Shown piece after piece: positions 16,373 to 27,703 of a DNA stretch of 52,238 nt (position 1 is the stretch's first letter; each line of letters begins with the position of its first letter). The notes under the pieces are model-generated. The model was not told the origin of the DNA. It saw only the letters and a list, made by a program, of their open reading frames with translations, and searched no databases. The stretch spans positions 1 to 52,238 of IMG/VR virus record IMGVR_UViG_3300048554_000415. One strand, 5' to 3'. Position numbers and translations under genes: made by a program. This DNA comes from a virus.

Positions 16373-19300
16373 TGAACGAACGCACATCAAAACCAATAAT
16401 TGCTCCTAAGATAACAAGACCTGGAGAAAGCCTTGAACATAAAGGTAGCAGACGTGTAACAGAATTATTGCCTGACATTTTACAAACAACAGTAAACAAA
16501 CAATTCTTTGATAGTACACTAGAGCAACTTATGTCAAGTGGTAGTCTCGAACCTATTAAATATTTTGTTGGCAACTCAGTAAGTACCACTACGTTCTCTC
16601 CTAGTATTGATGACAACTATCTACAAGACGGAAGAGATATTGATCCATATCAATTACAGCCAGGTATGGTTGCAAAAAACAATGACTCCACTATAAATGA
16701 AACTTTAGTATACGATGACTTGATTCGTAGTTTAAAGTATAATGAAGTTGCTACAAACAATCACAATAAAGTTTTAAACGAAACAGGATACACACTTGAT
16801 ATTCCAATTAACTATGATATGTTTTTAAATTATCATAGGTACTATTGGGTAGTTGATGTACTACCTGTGTTAGAACTTGCGGCTCATGCCCCTTTTACCA
16901 ATTGGAATGTAGAAGAACTATTGGGAGAAACAGCTTACACAACTCGTGCTTTGACTAACGGTAAAACACTAACATTAGAAAATGGCATGCGTATTAGATT
17001 TAGCCCAACTGATGTAGCTAGATTTACGCAATTCAATTCAGGCAATACAACATTTACATCTAATGTTCAAAATGCAGGCACAGTGAAAATATATGTTAAC
17101 AATGTGTTAACAACTAGTGGCTGGACATATGATGGGCCTTCGGGTGTATTAACATTTACTTCTGCTCCCGCAGTTAATTCAGAGATAGAGATACATTCTT
17201 ATTATACCAGCGTAACTACTTTAGAACATGATGCTATCTATATTGTTGACGGAGTTGGCGAACCTACTGGTATAACACTTACAAAACAATTTGAACCGGG
17301 ACAGTTCGAAGGACAGCAAGGTAAACGTACTTGGTTAAACGTAACAACTTATAGTGCTCAAGAGCCCGGCGAATTTGACGCAGACACAATGAGTTTTGAT
17401 TTTAGAGGATTTGATCTCAGAGAACATAGAATGACAACTAGAGATTATTCTGTAGAGCAAAGACAATCACAAGATAAAAGTGCATGGAGTCGAAGTAATT
17501 TATGGGTACATGAATCTACTATCCAGACAGTATTAACACATTTAGATATAACTAATGATGTTTACACACTTGAAAAATACAAAGCAACACGACCTATTAT
17601 AGAATTCAAAGCAAATATTGAAAAAAGTGACTTTGGTAAAACACATATTGTCAATGTTGAACACAGTTTAGAATCAACTAATGATCCTGGAATAGAAATA
17701 GTTGGACAAACAAGTTACAGTGTAATGCTAAACGGATTCACTACTGAGTGGTTTTCAGCCAAAGGTTATGACAGAGGCGACAAAGTAAAACTAACTAGAG
17801 GACAAGCTCCAAATCAAATTATTACCTATTACGAATGTGTGCAAGCTCACGGCGACCCAGCAGATCCTAGTTTAGGATCTAATGCAGATTTATGGGAAAG
17901 AGTTATTCCTATAGAAGTTGAAGACGAAGATTTAATAATATTCTTTGGAAGTTCAAATGCTACATACAATAACAAAATTTGGAAAATCGGCGGCGTTGGC
18001 ACAAGTATAACTTTAACTGAAACTTATAACTTTGATGGAAGCAACAGTGCAACGCAAATTAACAACGATGATAAAATTGTTGTTCTCAACGGATTTAATA
18101 CACTAGATACTACTCACTTGGGTGATATTTCCAAGTCAAACATTGATGCTCCTATAAGTGGATCTGAATTGTATTGGGATGGTAGTAAATGGAAATACGG
18201 ACAGCAAAAACAACATAGAAGTCAAAGTTTTAAAGCAAACTTATATGATGCTGATTTAGAATACATGGACAACTCCACAAAATATCCTAACAGTGATTTC
18301 TTTGGTGCTACTATATTTGATTTTGTACACAGCGAAACAGGTCAATTTGATGATCCGCTAGGGTTCAAACCAGAGTATGTAGACTATGGTAATAATCCAG
18401 GATTAAATTTTAAAATGGATCTGTTAACTAAACGTTTTACTTGGATTAAACAAAGCATAAATGAAAGTAAAAGTAATCAAATTGAAATAGACGGATATTA
18501 CTACTATAGATATTTGGACACAGATAGATATCACAACGGCTGGTCTCCTATTAGGAATGGTCAGGTAGTTAGAAAACAATTAAGAAAAGCAGTTACTGAT
18601 TCAACAGTTCCACTTAGAGTTGATGTTGGACATGCAAACTTTGTTGGAGATAGATGCTACAGCTTTGTAAAAGTAGCCTCTGCTTCGTTCCAGCAGGCTG
18701 GTAGCAGTCTAAGTGTATACAGTCAACCAGAAGCTGACGTTAATTTAGGAAGAGTCAATTTAATTGGTGGCAAACTACCAACATTGTTCTTCTATCACAA
18801 CAACACTTATCAAATAAACACACTTTTCCCACAAGCTGAAATAGAATTTGTGAACATGGATGGTACCGCAACTAGTGCTGTCAGTAGGACAGCTGGTGTA
18901 GGTAATAGTTTTAATCTATCTATTGCAACACCTACTGAAAATAGTATAAAGTACAGAATGGTTGCTGATCCTACGATTGCTGGTGTAATATACTTGAGTA
19001 ATAACCCAAGCGAAACTAGTGTTAATGTTCGTAAAAACGGAGAACCGTTTACAAATTATAGTCATACAGGTAATGTTATTAGTATAACAAGCGGACTTAA
19101 AAATGACGATGTGTACGATTTTGATTTTTATACAGATAGAGAATATGCCAGTGAAGGTGAAGGAGACCATCAGGTTGCTTCAACACAGTTCAATAACCCA
19201 CAAAATAAAGACTTTGGAAAACTAAGTTTTGGAGATATGGTTGAACATATCAGACTAACACTAACAGCTAATCCACTACTAACTGGAGATTGGTTTGGTG

Positions 19301-22300
19301 TAAACAACTACAGAAATATTCCACATGTTCATAACTTTGCAGGAGCTATTAGACAGCAACCTTATTCAACAGAACTATTGAATCAACTATTGGTTGATAA
19401 TAATACAAATCCGTATAGTGCGTTACAGTTTAATAGTGCAAGCTACCAACAGTTTCTTGACAAATTTAAACTAAAACTTGTACAGCTACACAAAGATATG
19501 GAAATAAGTCAACCTGTTTGGTTACTAGTTGACAAAGCATTAGAAGCCTTGCATTTAGGTAAAAATAAATCTAGTGCATTTTCTAATAGTGAAATGTTAA
19601 TGTACAGAGATTATAAAGAAATCACACACGATGTAAGCAATGCTACCAATGTTTATAATTTACCTGAAGAAATAAACACCTATAGTGATACACAAAATCA
19701 TATCCAAGTTTGGCTCAGAGACGTAGACATAGCTGGCGACTATAGATGGAGAGCATTAACAGCTTGGGCAGATTATACAATTGAAGAAGGCACTCGTGTA
19801 AAACTTATAACTGGTGTTAATTATTATAATCAGGTTGCTCAGTTACATGTTAGATGGTATAAAAGAGGTAGTAATAGTTTTGTTCCTCCTAGTGCAGTTA
19901 AACTAGGATTAATTAAACCATTTGTTCCAGAGCTTAGAAGCGACTATAGTAAAGATAGTACAGGTCAAACTACTGATAGAGTTATTATAGGACATGATGG
20001 TAATGTTCATGTACGCAACGGAACAGAACTGTTTAATAGAACTCTAGTAGGATTTGATCCAATAGATGCAGGTTTATGGGATTTGGAACTTAGAATCTAT
20101 AATAACTTACATGTTGACTTGGACAAAACACTTAATCAAAATGCATATAGACCTAATGCACACAGACCAGCAGTTTATACTTGGAAAGAGTATAACGATA
20201 CAATACGAAGTGAGTTTAACAAATACAAAACTAAAAATAACATCACAGAGTTAAACAGCGACACATACTATGATGGCAGTGACAAGTTTACTTGGAACTA
20301 TAGTAGTGTAGGTCCTGGCATTGGCGGCTGGAGAGGGTTGTATCATTATTATTTCAATACAGATAGACCGCATACACATCCTTGGGAGATGTTAGGGTAT
20401 AACAAAAGACCAACATGGTGGGATACACATTACAGTTGGACAGATGCACCAAAACGTGCGGCACTATTGTTGGCACTAAAGCACGGACATGTAAATGATC
20501 CTGATGAACCAGCTGAATATGATATTAATTATAGCTATATAAATTATACTTGGCAAACTTCTACACTTGTAACACTTACAGCAAACTTGAACGATCCGGT
20601 AGCATCTGGTATAGTACCTAACCCGGCAATAGAAGATAGACAAAAAGACTTTGTATTTGGCGACTGGGGTCCTGTAGAAAACGAATGGCGCAGAACTAGT
20701 GAATGTAAACTTGCAAACAGTTTGGCTTTTATGAGAACTAGACCCTTGGTTGCAATGAACAATTACTTTAGAACTGTACAGAGAAAAACCAATACTAATG
20801 CAAAGTATGATAGTCCTCAAATAGTAAATGCAAATGTTAATAAGTTAACATGCTGGAAAGACACAGATATTAGCGGATCTGCCGTTATTGGTAACATTAT
20901 CGAAAGTGTTAATATACTAAACCCAGGCAGTGGTTATAGTGGACCGCCTGCTATAGACATTAATGATAACTTTGGCATTAACGGGTCAATAAGATTGTTT
21001 GTAGAAAATGGCGAAATAATAAGTGCAAGAGTAATGAATCAAGGTAGCCAATATTACAATAAGCCAAGCATTACTCTTTCCAATGGGACAGGAAAACTTG
21101 AAGCTATTCTTAGTGGACAAGCAACTCACTATTACAATGGATTGAATAATAGTATTATAGACTTTGGTAAAACTTATGGCACCAATGCAGATGTACTCAG
21201 TGTTAGATTACGCAATACAAGTTTCCAGCCTATAATAAAAGCAGGCGGATACGTTAACAAAAACAATCAGTTTATCTTAGAAAGTAGTCAAGCTAAAGGT
21301 AAAGTTTTTATACCAGAAGAAAATGTGTCAACTTTGCTTTACACAGGTAAACCAGATGTTGAATACTTCTTTGGCGGAATTAAAATTGATAAAGTGGATA
21401 GAGGATATAAAGTATCGGGCTATGACAACAGTTTAGAATATTTTAACTATAATAAACCAAACAAAGCCAGTAATGCTATACTAGTTGAAGATGCCGCAAG
21501 TGAAAATATTTTTAGATATTCAGAATACGACACTAATGTTACTAAAATGGACTATAACACAGTTCTAACAACAAAACAAGATGTTTATGACTTTATACAA
21601 GGATATGGACATTATCTCAATCAACAAGGATTTACTCAACAGTGGAGATCTAGTGCTAATAATTTTATTATTTGGGCAGTTGGTTCAAGTGATATTACAC
21701 TAAAAGTTATTCCTGATCCTAGTAAAGTTACAGTATCGGATGGAGTAGACGGATACTTTGATAACATCGACAAAAAATATGATGGACTTTATAATATTAT
21801 AGATGCTAACGGAAATCAGCTTCCTGCGAATAGTCTTCTAATAGACAGAAAAAGTATGGAAACAGACAGTGAAACAGTGTTCCAAGTTAAAGACGCTGAT
21901 ACTGCACTTTACGGTATCAGACTTTATAAAGTTCAACTAGAACATATATTTGTATTGGACGAAATAACAAACTTTGATGATGTTGTGTATGACCAAACTA
22001 TAGCTCAAAAACACGATAGAATAATTTGGAGAGGTAGCAGAACTAAAGACTGGAATGGTAAATTATATTCACCAGGTTATATTGTTAATGATAATACAGT
22101 TATACCAAACTATGATACAGTTGCTAGAGAGGTAGATCAATATTATGGAAGAACTAATACACTAAGCAACAAACAAACAAGCGATATTGCTAGATTCAAT
22201 ATAGGTTATAACAAGCCTACATGGAGTGAAAACTTAGATTTAGATGATGACACACTATTTGAATTTACAAAAGGTAGTTATAATTATAAAGGCACACAAC

Positions 22301-25300
22301 ATGCATTAAAAGCATTTATGCGTAATCAAGAATTGTTTGACGGCGAAGCAAGTGCAGAGCTACTAGAGCAATGGGCGATTAGAACTGCTGACTTTGGAGA
22401 TCTAAGACGCAGAGACAATTTAGAATTTCAAATTCCAAAAGACTTACTAACTACAAATCCTCAACCTGTTAGATTTACTACAGGGTATAAGCACGATGTA
22501 CTAAGTGACTTGATTATTGACATAGGTTCAACTAGTCCTCTATTGATACACGATAGCGAGGACAATCAATTTGTTACTAGAGATGTAAACACATATAAGA
22601 AAACAGCAGACGAAAGATACTCTAATGACTTAACTACTGCTGGTTTACCTTTGCTGACAGAAACTGACTATAGAGTAATCAATAAGGATGACTTTGAAGT
22701 ATTTCCAGATGAAGTTAAAATTGTATACGATCACAGTGGTGATTGGAGAGATATCAATCAGTGGGATCCAAAACTTAGCTATAAATTTAATGACCAAGTA
22801 TTATACAAAGGTAAAACTTGGACAATGCTTGATCCAGATGGCAGTAGTGGACTAACAACTGCAAATAATCCTATTGAGATACACGGAGAAATAGTATTGC
22901 CTGTTGTACCTAGTAGTGGTCAAACATTAATAGTTGATGGTAACACAATAACACTAAACAAAAGTGCTACAAGTGAAACTTTAAATGCAATTACAGTTAC
23001 AGCTACTAACGATATTAAGAGTAGCAATGTAGTTGCTGATGGTAGTACTCTCATATTAGGTCAAACTAGTGCTACAACTACTTCTGTAATTTTTAATAAC
23101 AGTGTTACAACAACTACTTTTAAAGACATTGAAAAAATAGGTAATGTTATTAACCCAACAATCACAGGCGATCCTAGTGCTACATTGATTATTGATGGTC
23201 AAACTGTAACATTCGCTGATTCGGGAACTCCTGTAACTAATAACATTACATCTCAGCAAGCATTTGAAAATGCTTTTAACACAAGCTGGATTCAAAATCA
23301 AAGTACTATTTCATCTACAGCAACAATTAGATGTACTAGAATAGAAGCATTACGTTCAGCATATATCACACAGTTTAGCCAATCTGCTTGGAACAGCTGG
23401 ATCCAAACATACTTTGCAAATAATGCTGGAATTAATATAAGTCACTTGGTCGCACTAGTTACTCTAGGAGGCAGTACACAAACAGCGGCACAGTTTATGT
23501 TAGATCAAGATTTGACTTTGATTAACAATATTAGAGGAACATCTTATCTCGGAACAACTGTTGGCGATGGTAGTGTTGTTGTTAGTCCTGCAGATATAAC
23601 TGCAACACAAGGTGCTCTTAATAATGGAACTTATACAGCTGACATTGCAGTTTATTTACAAACGTCTCTAGGAACTACAACTGCATTCACCAACACTACA
23701 GTTGTTAAACAAATTACAACTACAGGCTTGTTGACCTATGCACTCAGTGATATTGTACAAGAAATTAATGATGCAGGTATTCCAAACGTTACTGCTAGTG
23801 CAACCAGTAGCAGTCAACTTAAACTTACTAAAACAACAAACGATCCATCATCATCATTTACATTACAAATTAGCGTTGGTACACAAAATGCAAATGTTGG
23901 TTTTAGTACAGCGGTAGAAACTAAAACTTCGGGTAGTGAGAGTATAACCTCAACACCTCCTCTAACTCAACAACAAGTGATTGATCAAATTAACCAAGCA
24001 GGTATTAGTGGTATAAGTGCTCAAGCTGGCGCAAACAATAATAATCTGTTACAAATTAACTGTGTTCTTTCAAGTTTGTTTATTGGCTCAGGAACAGCTA
24101 ATAGTGCAATTGGAATGCCAACTGGATTGGTGCCAGCTACAAAAACTGTCACTACTAGTACTGTAGGACTTAATCTAACTGACATTGTTGAAAAGGCAAA
24201 CGCCGCAAATATCTCTGGTGTTACTTTTACAAATCAGCAGAATAAACTTTACATAACCAGTATTAATAGTATACTAACTATTGGTGCAGGAACAGCAAAC
24301 GCAACAATAGGTCTAACCGCACAGACATTTAGTGCAACACAATCAGGTATTAGTAATGTGTTTAATGCTATAGCGGGCAGTGACGGAAATCCTATGTTTA
24401 GAGACGTCACAAACGATCCTAATGTGTTTAACATATGGGTTGCAGATGACAGTGAATTTGGATCATTTAATAAAGGTTACGAAGTTTATCAAACAATGGA
24501 TTTTGGAATGTATACTGATGATATTTGTTCTGGAATCGAAAGTGCCGACGAAGCACAAATAGATATAGTAAGACAAAGCGGAGATATACAAGCTCATAAC
24601 TTTGTTGTAGGTGATTATGTATTAATTAGAGGCAGTGATAGTGTACCTAGTATTGATGGAATACATCAAGTTACTAAAGTTGATACAAATAATCAAGCAC
24701 GTTTTTATATAGATGAGTTCATTGAAACAAACGGGTCTGTTGGAAACATTTATCCTTTAAGAAAGATGCGTTTTGGTACATATGCAGAATTAGAAGCAGA
24801 TAGACAAACAAGATTACTAAAAGGCGTTGAAGATCCAAATGGTGTATACAAGTATAATTTTGCTGATGTTAGACAAACAAATGCACTTAATTCAATTTAT
24901 GCTTTCGTAGATGATGATGGAACAGAAACAAGTGCAGTGTATGCATGGGAAGGTTCTTGGAACGATACAAACGGTCATATAGGTCAATGGAAGCAAGTTA
25001 GAACTGGTATTAGACAGGCAAGAAATGATATAGTTGCAAACGTTAAGATTTATGATGCTGAAAAACAAACAACACTTACTAATATAGAAGTTTTTGATCC
25101 AGCTAAAGGTATTATATTTGGTTTTGTTGATAACGAAATCGATTATAAAAACAATACTGATTTGGCAAACTACAACTTCAATACATTAGACGGTGCAGTA
25201 GAAAATGTAAACAGTTGGGGAAGAGATTTCTTAGGAAAACGTTGGTGGAATACCAGTACCGCAGTTTACTTGGACTACGAACAAAGCACAATCGATTACC

Positions 25301-27681
25301 AGCAAAACAACTGGGGTAAACTGTTTGACGGTGCAAGCATAGACATATATGAATGGACAGCAAGTCCTGTACTTCCTGAACAATGGGAAAATATAGTAAT
25401 TGCAAAAACTATAATAGATGGACAAGAAGCTAGTGGTGAAGCATTATCCAATGTAATCAATGGACAAACAATTTATAACTGGACTGAAGAATCATACTAT
25501 AATGAAAGAAAGAAACAGTCTGAAACAATTTACTATTTCTGGGTAAAAAACAAAACTACTTCTCCTAGAAACAGAAACTATAACACATTGCAAATTAGTT
25601 TGATATTACAAAATCCAGACAGCTTTAATATTACATGGGCCGCACAAGCTGGAGAAAATGCTTACTTGTTTTCAAATATAGAAAACTTTATATCTGATAA
25701 CACAGTTATACAACTTAATGGTGGTAGATCCTTTAAACAATTCCAAAGCCTGAGAAAAGGACTTGCAATGCAAGATTGGATAATGTTAGCTGAAAACGAT
25801 CCCAACGTTACTATTCCAGAATATTTACATATTAAGATAAGGGATAGTTTAGCAGGCTTCAATGCATTTAGTATTGATAAACCTTTTACAACTTGGAGTA
25901 GTGCGACTGTGTATGCCGACAATGAAGTAGTTAAAGAAGGTGCAAATTACTACATAAGTCTAACAGCTAACAATCAAAATGAACAACCAAGCAACGACAC
26001 AGACATGACTCATTGGAGTAGGATTTACGATTATAGTTTGGTTGAAAAAACTGAAGCAGATGATATAAGAATTTGGAGAGGACAACCTGTTCCAGATCTA
26101 AAATTACACAAGTTTGCTAGATATGGATTTTTAACTAGACCTAGACAAAGTTTGTATAGAAATGTAAAAGACGCTAGACAAAACTTCGTTCATAGTGTAA
26201 ACTCTTTATTAAGTGAAGTTAACGTTGTTGATGAGATTAACACCTGGAAATCTGCATTCCAAGAAACATTTGTTGAAGGCTCAGTTACATATCATGTAGA
26301 AGATTATGTAAATTTAGTTGATTGGCATTTAGTTGAAAAAGATACTGACGGTAATGTGACATATAGGTTTAATCCTAATACAGTAGCTGACTTGGTATAC
26401 AACACCAAAGCAGAGTATATAGCCGCAGGAGAACCTGAAGCTGACGGAACTTATGTATTAATTAAAGGGTCAAGTCCGGGTGCAGATATAAACAGAGAAG
26501 AAATGTATCACTATATAGATGGCACAGATAAACTTGTTTATAAAGAAAAAGCAACGGTAGAACTTAGTGAAGAAATGTGGAATCAAGCCAAGTTTGGCAA
26601 CGGATTTGATGCTATTGGTTATGATGTAAATCCATACGATTCATGTAGTGACAATGTAATTGCTAGAGTTATGGATATAATCAGAACAAAAATATTTACT
26701 GGTAGACATCATGTTAAGTACAACAAGCTATGGTTTAAAATGTTGTTTACAGCTATAACACAAAATACAGCAGATGACTTTGCATTTAAAACTACACATA
26801 CTCATTTGGGAGTAAAACGTCCGTTGTTGTTGAATAAAAATAAATTTCAAACATACGATATAGAAAAAGTAGAAAATTTTGTTAACAATATTAAACCGTT
26901 CCATACAAAATTACTGAGCAGTATGGAAAGCAATACACACAGCGAAGCTACAAATATTGAAATAGAGGATATTACTCGTAATAATATTATAACTATGAAA
27001 TATGAAGATCATAGTACAAGAACGTGGGACGGAGACGAAGTACTAACCGGAGGCGACTTCACTAGCACACTTACAAACGTAGATAGTTCATTGTTTACAA
27101 CACAACAAGCTGATTTAGAATTTGAATATAACGGTAATGTGTTTGTACAGCCAGTACTAGAAGGCTGGGGCGAAGAGCTTATGCCTGTAGATTATACAGA
27201 GAATATTAGTATACTAGTACAAACTAATGTTAGCGGTAGTGGATTTACAGCGGATAGTAGAGCATTTAGAATGAACATATATCAGCCCGCTGACATACAT
27301 CAAAGCACAGTTATAGTAGATGCAAATAAAACTTTCTTAGCAACAAATTGTACTGTTTTTGATACTGAACTTGACTTAAACACTGTTACTGGAATGCCAG
27401 CAAGTGGATTTGTTTGGATTGAAAATGAAAGAGTAGAGTATGGTGCAATAGACGGAAACGTACTAAAGTTTTGCACAAGAGGCACAAAAGGAACATCAGC
27501 ACTGGCACATTCTACTGGCGCAGTCGTTGAAGCTGAAGAAGTGATACCAACAGTAGAAAAATTCTCACACTACGGCGACGGCTTGCGTTTAGCATACAAC
27601 GATAGTGGTGTAAGTCTTGCTTCGGCAGGAACTACGCCTGAACATGCATTCATTAGAAATGCAGGCGCAGGAACGATATAA
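16372..27681 (+). CDS. Giant tail/baseplate structural protein (3769 residues)
   Basis: A single open frame of 11.3 kb in the position of T4 gp7-gp10. The N-terminus (VTELLPDILQTTVNKQFFDS) and a LENGMRIRFS segment (about 204-213) are recalled only from very large virion proteins of marine myophages. Recognisable internal parts include many aromatic-rich beta stretches in the first third, a GSGYSGPPAIDIND module near residue 1518, and paired LIVDGNTITL/LIIDGQTVTF segments (about 2185 and 2271). Three successive repeats of about 70-77 residues (about 2450-2660) carry the pattern DIVxxINxAGIxxV…IGxGTAN. There is no signal peptide or membrane segment. It likely forms wedge arms or a fibre-bearing ring. 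The gene lies between gp6 and three fibre-type genes. A tape-measure role seems less likely, because it sits within the baseplate genes and is beta-rich rather than helical. Confidence 0.75.
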   Translation: MNERTSKPIIAPKITRPGESLEHKGSRRVTELLPDILQTTVNKQFFDSTLEQLMSSGSLEPIKYFVGNSVSTTTFSPSIDDNYLQDGRDIDPYQLQPGMVAKNNDSTINETLVYDDLIRSLKYNEVATNNHNKVLNETGYTLDIPINYDMFLNYHRYYWVVDVLPVLELAAHAPFTNWNVEELLGETAYTTRALTNGKTLTLENGMRIRFSPTDVARFTQFNSGNTTFTSNVQNAGTVKIYVNNVLTTSGWTYDGPSGVLTFTSAPAVNSEIEIHSYYTSVTTLEHDAIYIVDGVGEPTGITLTKQFEPGQFEGQQGKRTWLNVTTYSAQEPGEFDADTMSFDFRGFDLREHRMTTRDYSVEQRQSQDKSAWSRSNLWVHESTIQTVLTHLDITNDVYTLEKYKATRPIIEFKANIEKSDFGKTHIVNVEHSLESTNDPGIEIVGQTSYSVMLNGFTTEWFSAKGYDRGDKVKLTRGQAPNQIITYYECVQAHGDPADPSLGSNADLWERVIPIEVEDEDLIIFFGSSNATYNNKIWKIGGVGTSITLTETYNFDGSNSATQINNDDKIVVLNGFNTLDTTHLGDISKSNIDAPISGSELYWDGSKWKYGQQKQHRSQSFKANLYDADLEYMDNSTKYPNSDFFGATIFDFVHSETGQFDDPLGFKPEYVDYGNNPGLNFKMDLLTKRFTWIKQSINESKSNQIEIDGYYYYRYLDTDRYHNGWSPIRNGQVVRKQLRKAVTDSTVPLRVDVGHANFVGDRCYSFVKVASASFQQAGSSLSVYSQPEADVNLGRVNLIGGKLPTLFFYHNNTYQINTLFPQAEIEFVNMDGTATSAVSRTAGVGNSFNLSIATPTENSIKYRMVADPTIAGVIYLSNNPSETSVNVRKNGEPFTNYSHTGNVISITSGLKNDDVYDFDFYTDREYASEGEGDHQVASTQFNNPQNKDFGKLSFGDMVEHIRLTLTANPLLTGDWFGVNNYRNIPHVHNFAGAIRQQPYSTELLNQLLVDNNTNPYSALQFNSASYQQFLDKFKLKLVQLHKDMEISQPVWLLVDKALEALHLGKNKSSAFSNSEMLMYRDYKEITHDVSNATNVYNLPEEINTYSDTQNHIQVWLRDVDIAGDYRWRALTAWADYTIEEGTRVKLITGVNYYNQVAQLHVRWYKRGSNSFVPPSAVKLGLIKPFVPELRSDYSKDSTGQTTDRVIIGHDGNVHVRNGTELFNRTLVGFDPIDAGLWDLELRIYNNLHVDLDKTLNQNAYRPNAHRPAVYTWKEYNDTIRSEFNKYKTKNNITELNSDTYYDGSDKFTWNYSSVGPGIGGWRGLYHYYFNTDRPHTHPWEMLGYNKRPTWWDTHYSWTDAPKRAALLLALKHGHVNDPDEPAEYDINYSYINYTWQTSTLVTLTANLNDPVASGIVPNPAIEDRQKDFVFGDWGPVENEWRRTSECKLANSLAFMRTRPLVAMNNYFRTVQRKTNTNAKYDSPQIVNANVNKLTCWKDTDISGSAVIGNIIESVNILNPGSGYSGPPAIDINDNFGINGSIRLFVENGEIISARVMNQGSQYYNKPSITLSNGTGKLEAILSGQATHYYNGLNNSIIDFGKTYGTNADVLSVRLRNTSFQPIIKAGGYVNKNNQFILESSQAKGKVFIPEENVSTLLYTGKPDVEYFFGGIKIDKVDRGYKVSGYDNSLEYFNYNKPNKASNAILVEDAASENIFRYSEYDTNVTKMDYNTVLTTKQDVYDFIQGYGHYLNQQGFTQQWRSSANNFIIWAVGSSDITLKVIPDPSKVTVSDGVDGYFDNIDKKYDGLYNIIDANGNQLPANSLLIDRKSMETDSETVFQVKDADTALYGIRLYKVQLEHIFVLDEITNFDDVVYDQTIAQKHDRIIWRGSRTKDWNGKLYSPGYIVNDNTVIPNYDTVAREVDQYYGRTNTLSNKQTSDIARFNIGYNKPTWSENLDLDDDTLFEFTKGSYNYKGTQHALKAFMRNQELFDGEASAELLEQWAIRTADFGDLRRRDNLEFQIPKDLLTTNPQPVRFTTGYKHDVLSDLIIDIGSTSPLLIHDSEDNQFVTRDVNTYKKTADERYSNDLTTAGLPLLTETDYRVINKDDFEVFPDEVKIVYDHSGDWRDINQWDPKLSYKFNDQVLYKGKTWTMLDPDGSSGLTTANNPIEIHGEIVLPVVPSSGQTLIVDGNTITLNKSATSETLNAITVTATNDIKSSNVVADGSTLILGQTSATTTSVIFNNSVTTTTFKDIEKIGNVINPTITGDPSATLIIDGQTVTFADSGTPVTNNITSQQAFENAFNTSWIQNQSTISSTATIRCTRIEALRSAYITQFSQSAWNSWIQTYFANNAGINISHLVALVTLGGSTQTAAQFMLDQDLTLINNIRGTSYLGTTVGDGSVVVSPADITATQGALNNGTYTADIAVYLQTSLGTTTAFTNTTVVKQITTTGLLTYALSDIVQEINDAGIPNVTASATSSSQLKLTKTTNDPSSSFTLQISVGTQNANVGFSTAVETKTSGSESITSTPPLTQQQVIDQINQAGISGISAQAGANNNNLLQINCVLSSLFIGSGTANSAIGMPTGLVPATKTVTTSTVGLNLTDIVEKANAANISGVTFTNQQNKLYITSINSILTIGAGTANATIGLTAQTFSATQSGISNVFNAIAGSDGNPMFRDVTNDPNVFNIWVADDSEFGSFNKGYEVYQTMDFGMYTDDICSGIESADEAQIDIVRQSGDIQAHNFVVGDYVLIRGSDSVPSIDGIHQVTKVDTNNQARFYIDEFIETNGSVGNIYPLRKMRFGTYAELEADRQTRLLKGVEDPNGVYKYNFADVRQTNALNSIYAFVDDDGTETSAVYAWEGSWNDTNGHIGQWKQVRTGIRQARNDIVANVKIYDAEKQTTLTNIEVFDPAKGIIFGFVDNEIDYKNNTDLANYNFNTLDGAVENVNSWGRDFLGKRWWNTSTAVYLDYEQSTIDYQQNNWGKLFDGASIDIYEWTASPVLPEQWENIVIAKTIIDGQEASGEALSNVINGQTIYNWTEESYYNERKKQSETIYYFWVKNKTTSPRNRNYNTLQISLILQNPDSFNITWAAQAGENAYLFSNIENFISDNTVIQLNGGRSFKQFQSLRKGLAMQDWIMLAENDPNVTIPEYLHIKIRDSLAGFNAFSIDKPFTTWSSATVYADNEVVKEGANYYISLTANNQNEQPSNDTDMTHWSRIYDYSLVEKTEADDIRIWRGQPVPDLKLHKFARYGFLTRPRQSLYRNVKDARQNFVHSVNSLLSEVNVVDEINTWKSAFQETFVEGSVTYHVEDYVNLVDWHLVEKDTDGNVTYRFNPNTVADLVYNTKAEYIAAGEPEADGTYVLIKGSSPGADINREEMYHYIDGTDKLVYKEKATVELSEEMWNQAKFGNGFDAIGYDVNPYDSCSDNVIARVMDIIRTKIFTGRHHVKYNKLWFKMLFTAITQNTADDFAFKTTHTHLGVKRPLLLNKNKFQTYDIEKVENFVNNIKPFHTKLLSSMESNTHSEATNIEIEDITRNNIITMKYEDHSTRTWDGDEVLTGGDFTSTLTNVDSSLFTTQQADLEFEYNGNVFVQPVLEGWGEELMPVDYTENISILVQTNVSGSGFTADSRAFRMNIYQPADIHQSTVIVDANKTFLATNCTVFDTELDLNTVTGMPASGFVWIENERVEYGAIDGNVLKFCTRGTKGTSALAHSTGAVVEAEEVIPTVEKFSHYGDGLRLAYNDSGVSLASAGTTPEHAFIRNAGAGTI
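20920..21100 (+). repeat. Second GSGY-type beta domain (in the giant protein)
   Basis: Codes for NPGSGYSGPPAIDINDNFG…LFVENGEIISARVMNQGSQYYNKPSITLSNG. It has the same order of elements (GSGY, P-x-I/V, nG-x-I-x-S, GxxY, P-x-I) as the module in gp6, which suggests a shared oligomerisation or decoration domain in two baseplate proteins. Confidence 0.5.
23731..24350 (+). repeat. Three diverged internal repeats in the giant protein
   Basis: Copies begin near 23740 (LSDIVQEINDAGIPNVTAS), 23965 (TQQQVIDQINQAGISGISAQ) and 24175 (LTDIVEKANAANISGVTF). Each is followed by a beta stretch, ending in IGSGTANSAIG or IGAGTANATIG in the last two. Spacing is about 70-77 codons. The helix-turn-strand pattern resembles repeats seen in flagellar hook-cap and fibre proteins. 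They have diverged at DNA level. Confidence 0.65.
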
Positions 27682-27684
27682 ATA
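27677..27684 (+). promoter_or_regulatory. T4-type late promoter for the tail-fibre genes
   Basis: A perfect TATAAATA overlapping the stop codon of the giant gene. The predicted start near 27690 leaves a leader containing GGAAAG (27694-27699) before the ATG at 27704, which also fixes that start choice. Confidence 0.8.
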
Positions 27685-27703
27685 CATTATAATGGAAAGA
27701 GCA

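Noticed and set aside
27617-27703. Longer start for the 200-residue virion protein
   Set aside because: A late promoter and ribosome site lie within the extension, so the start must be downstream.
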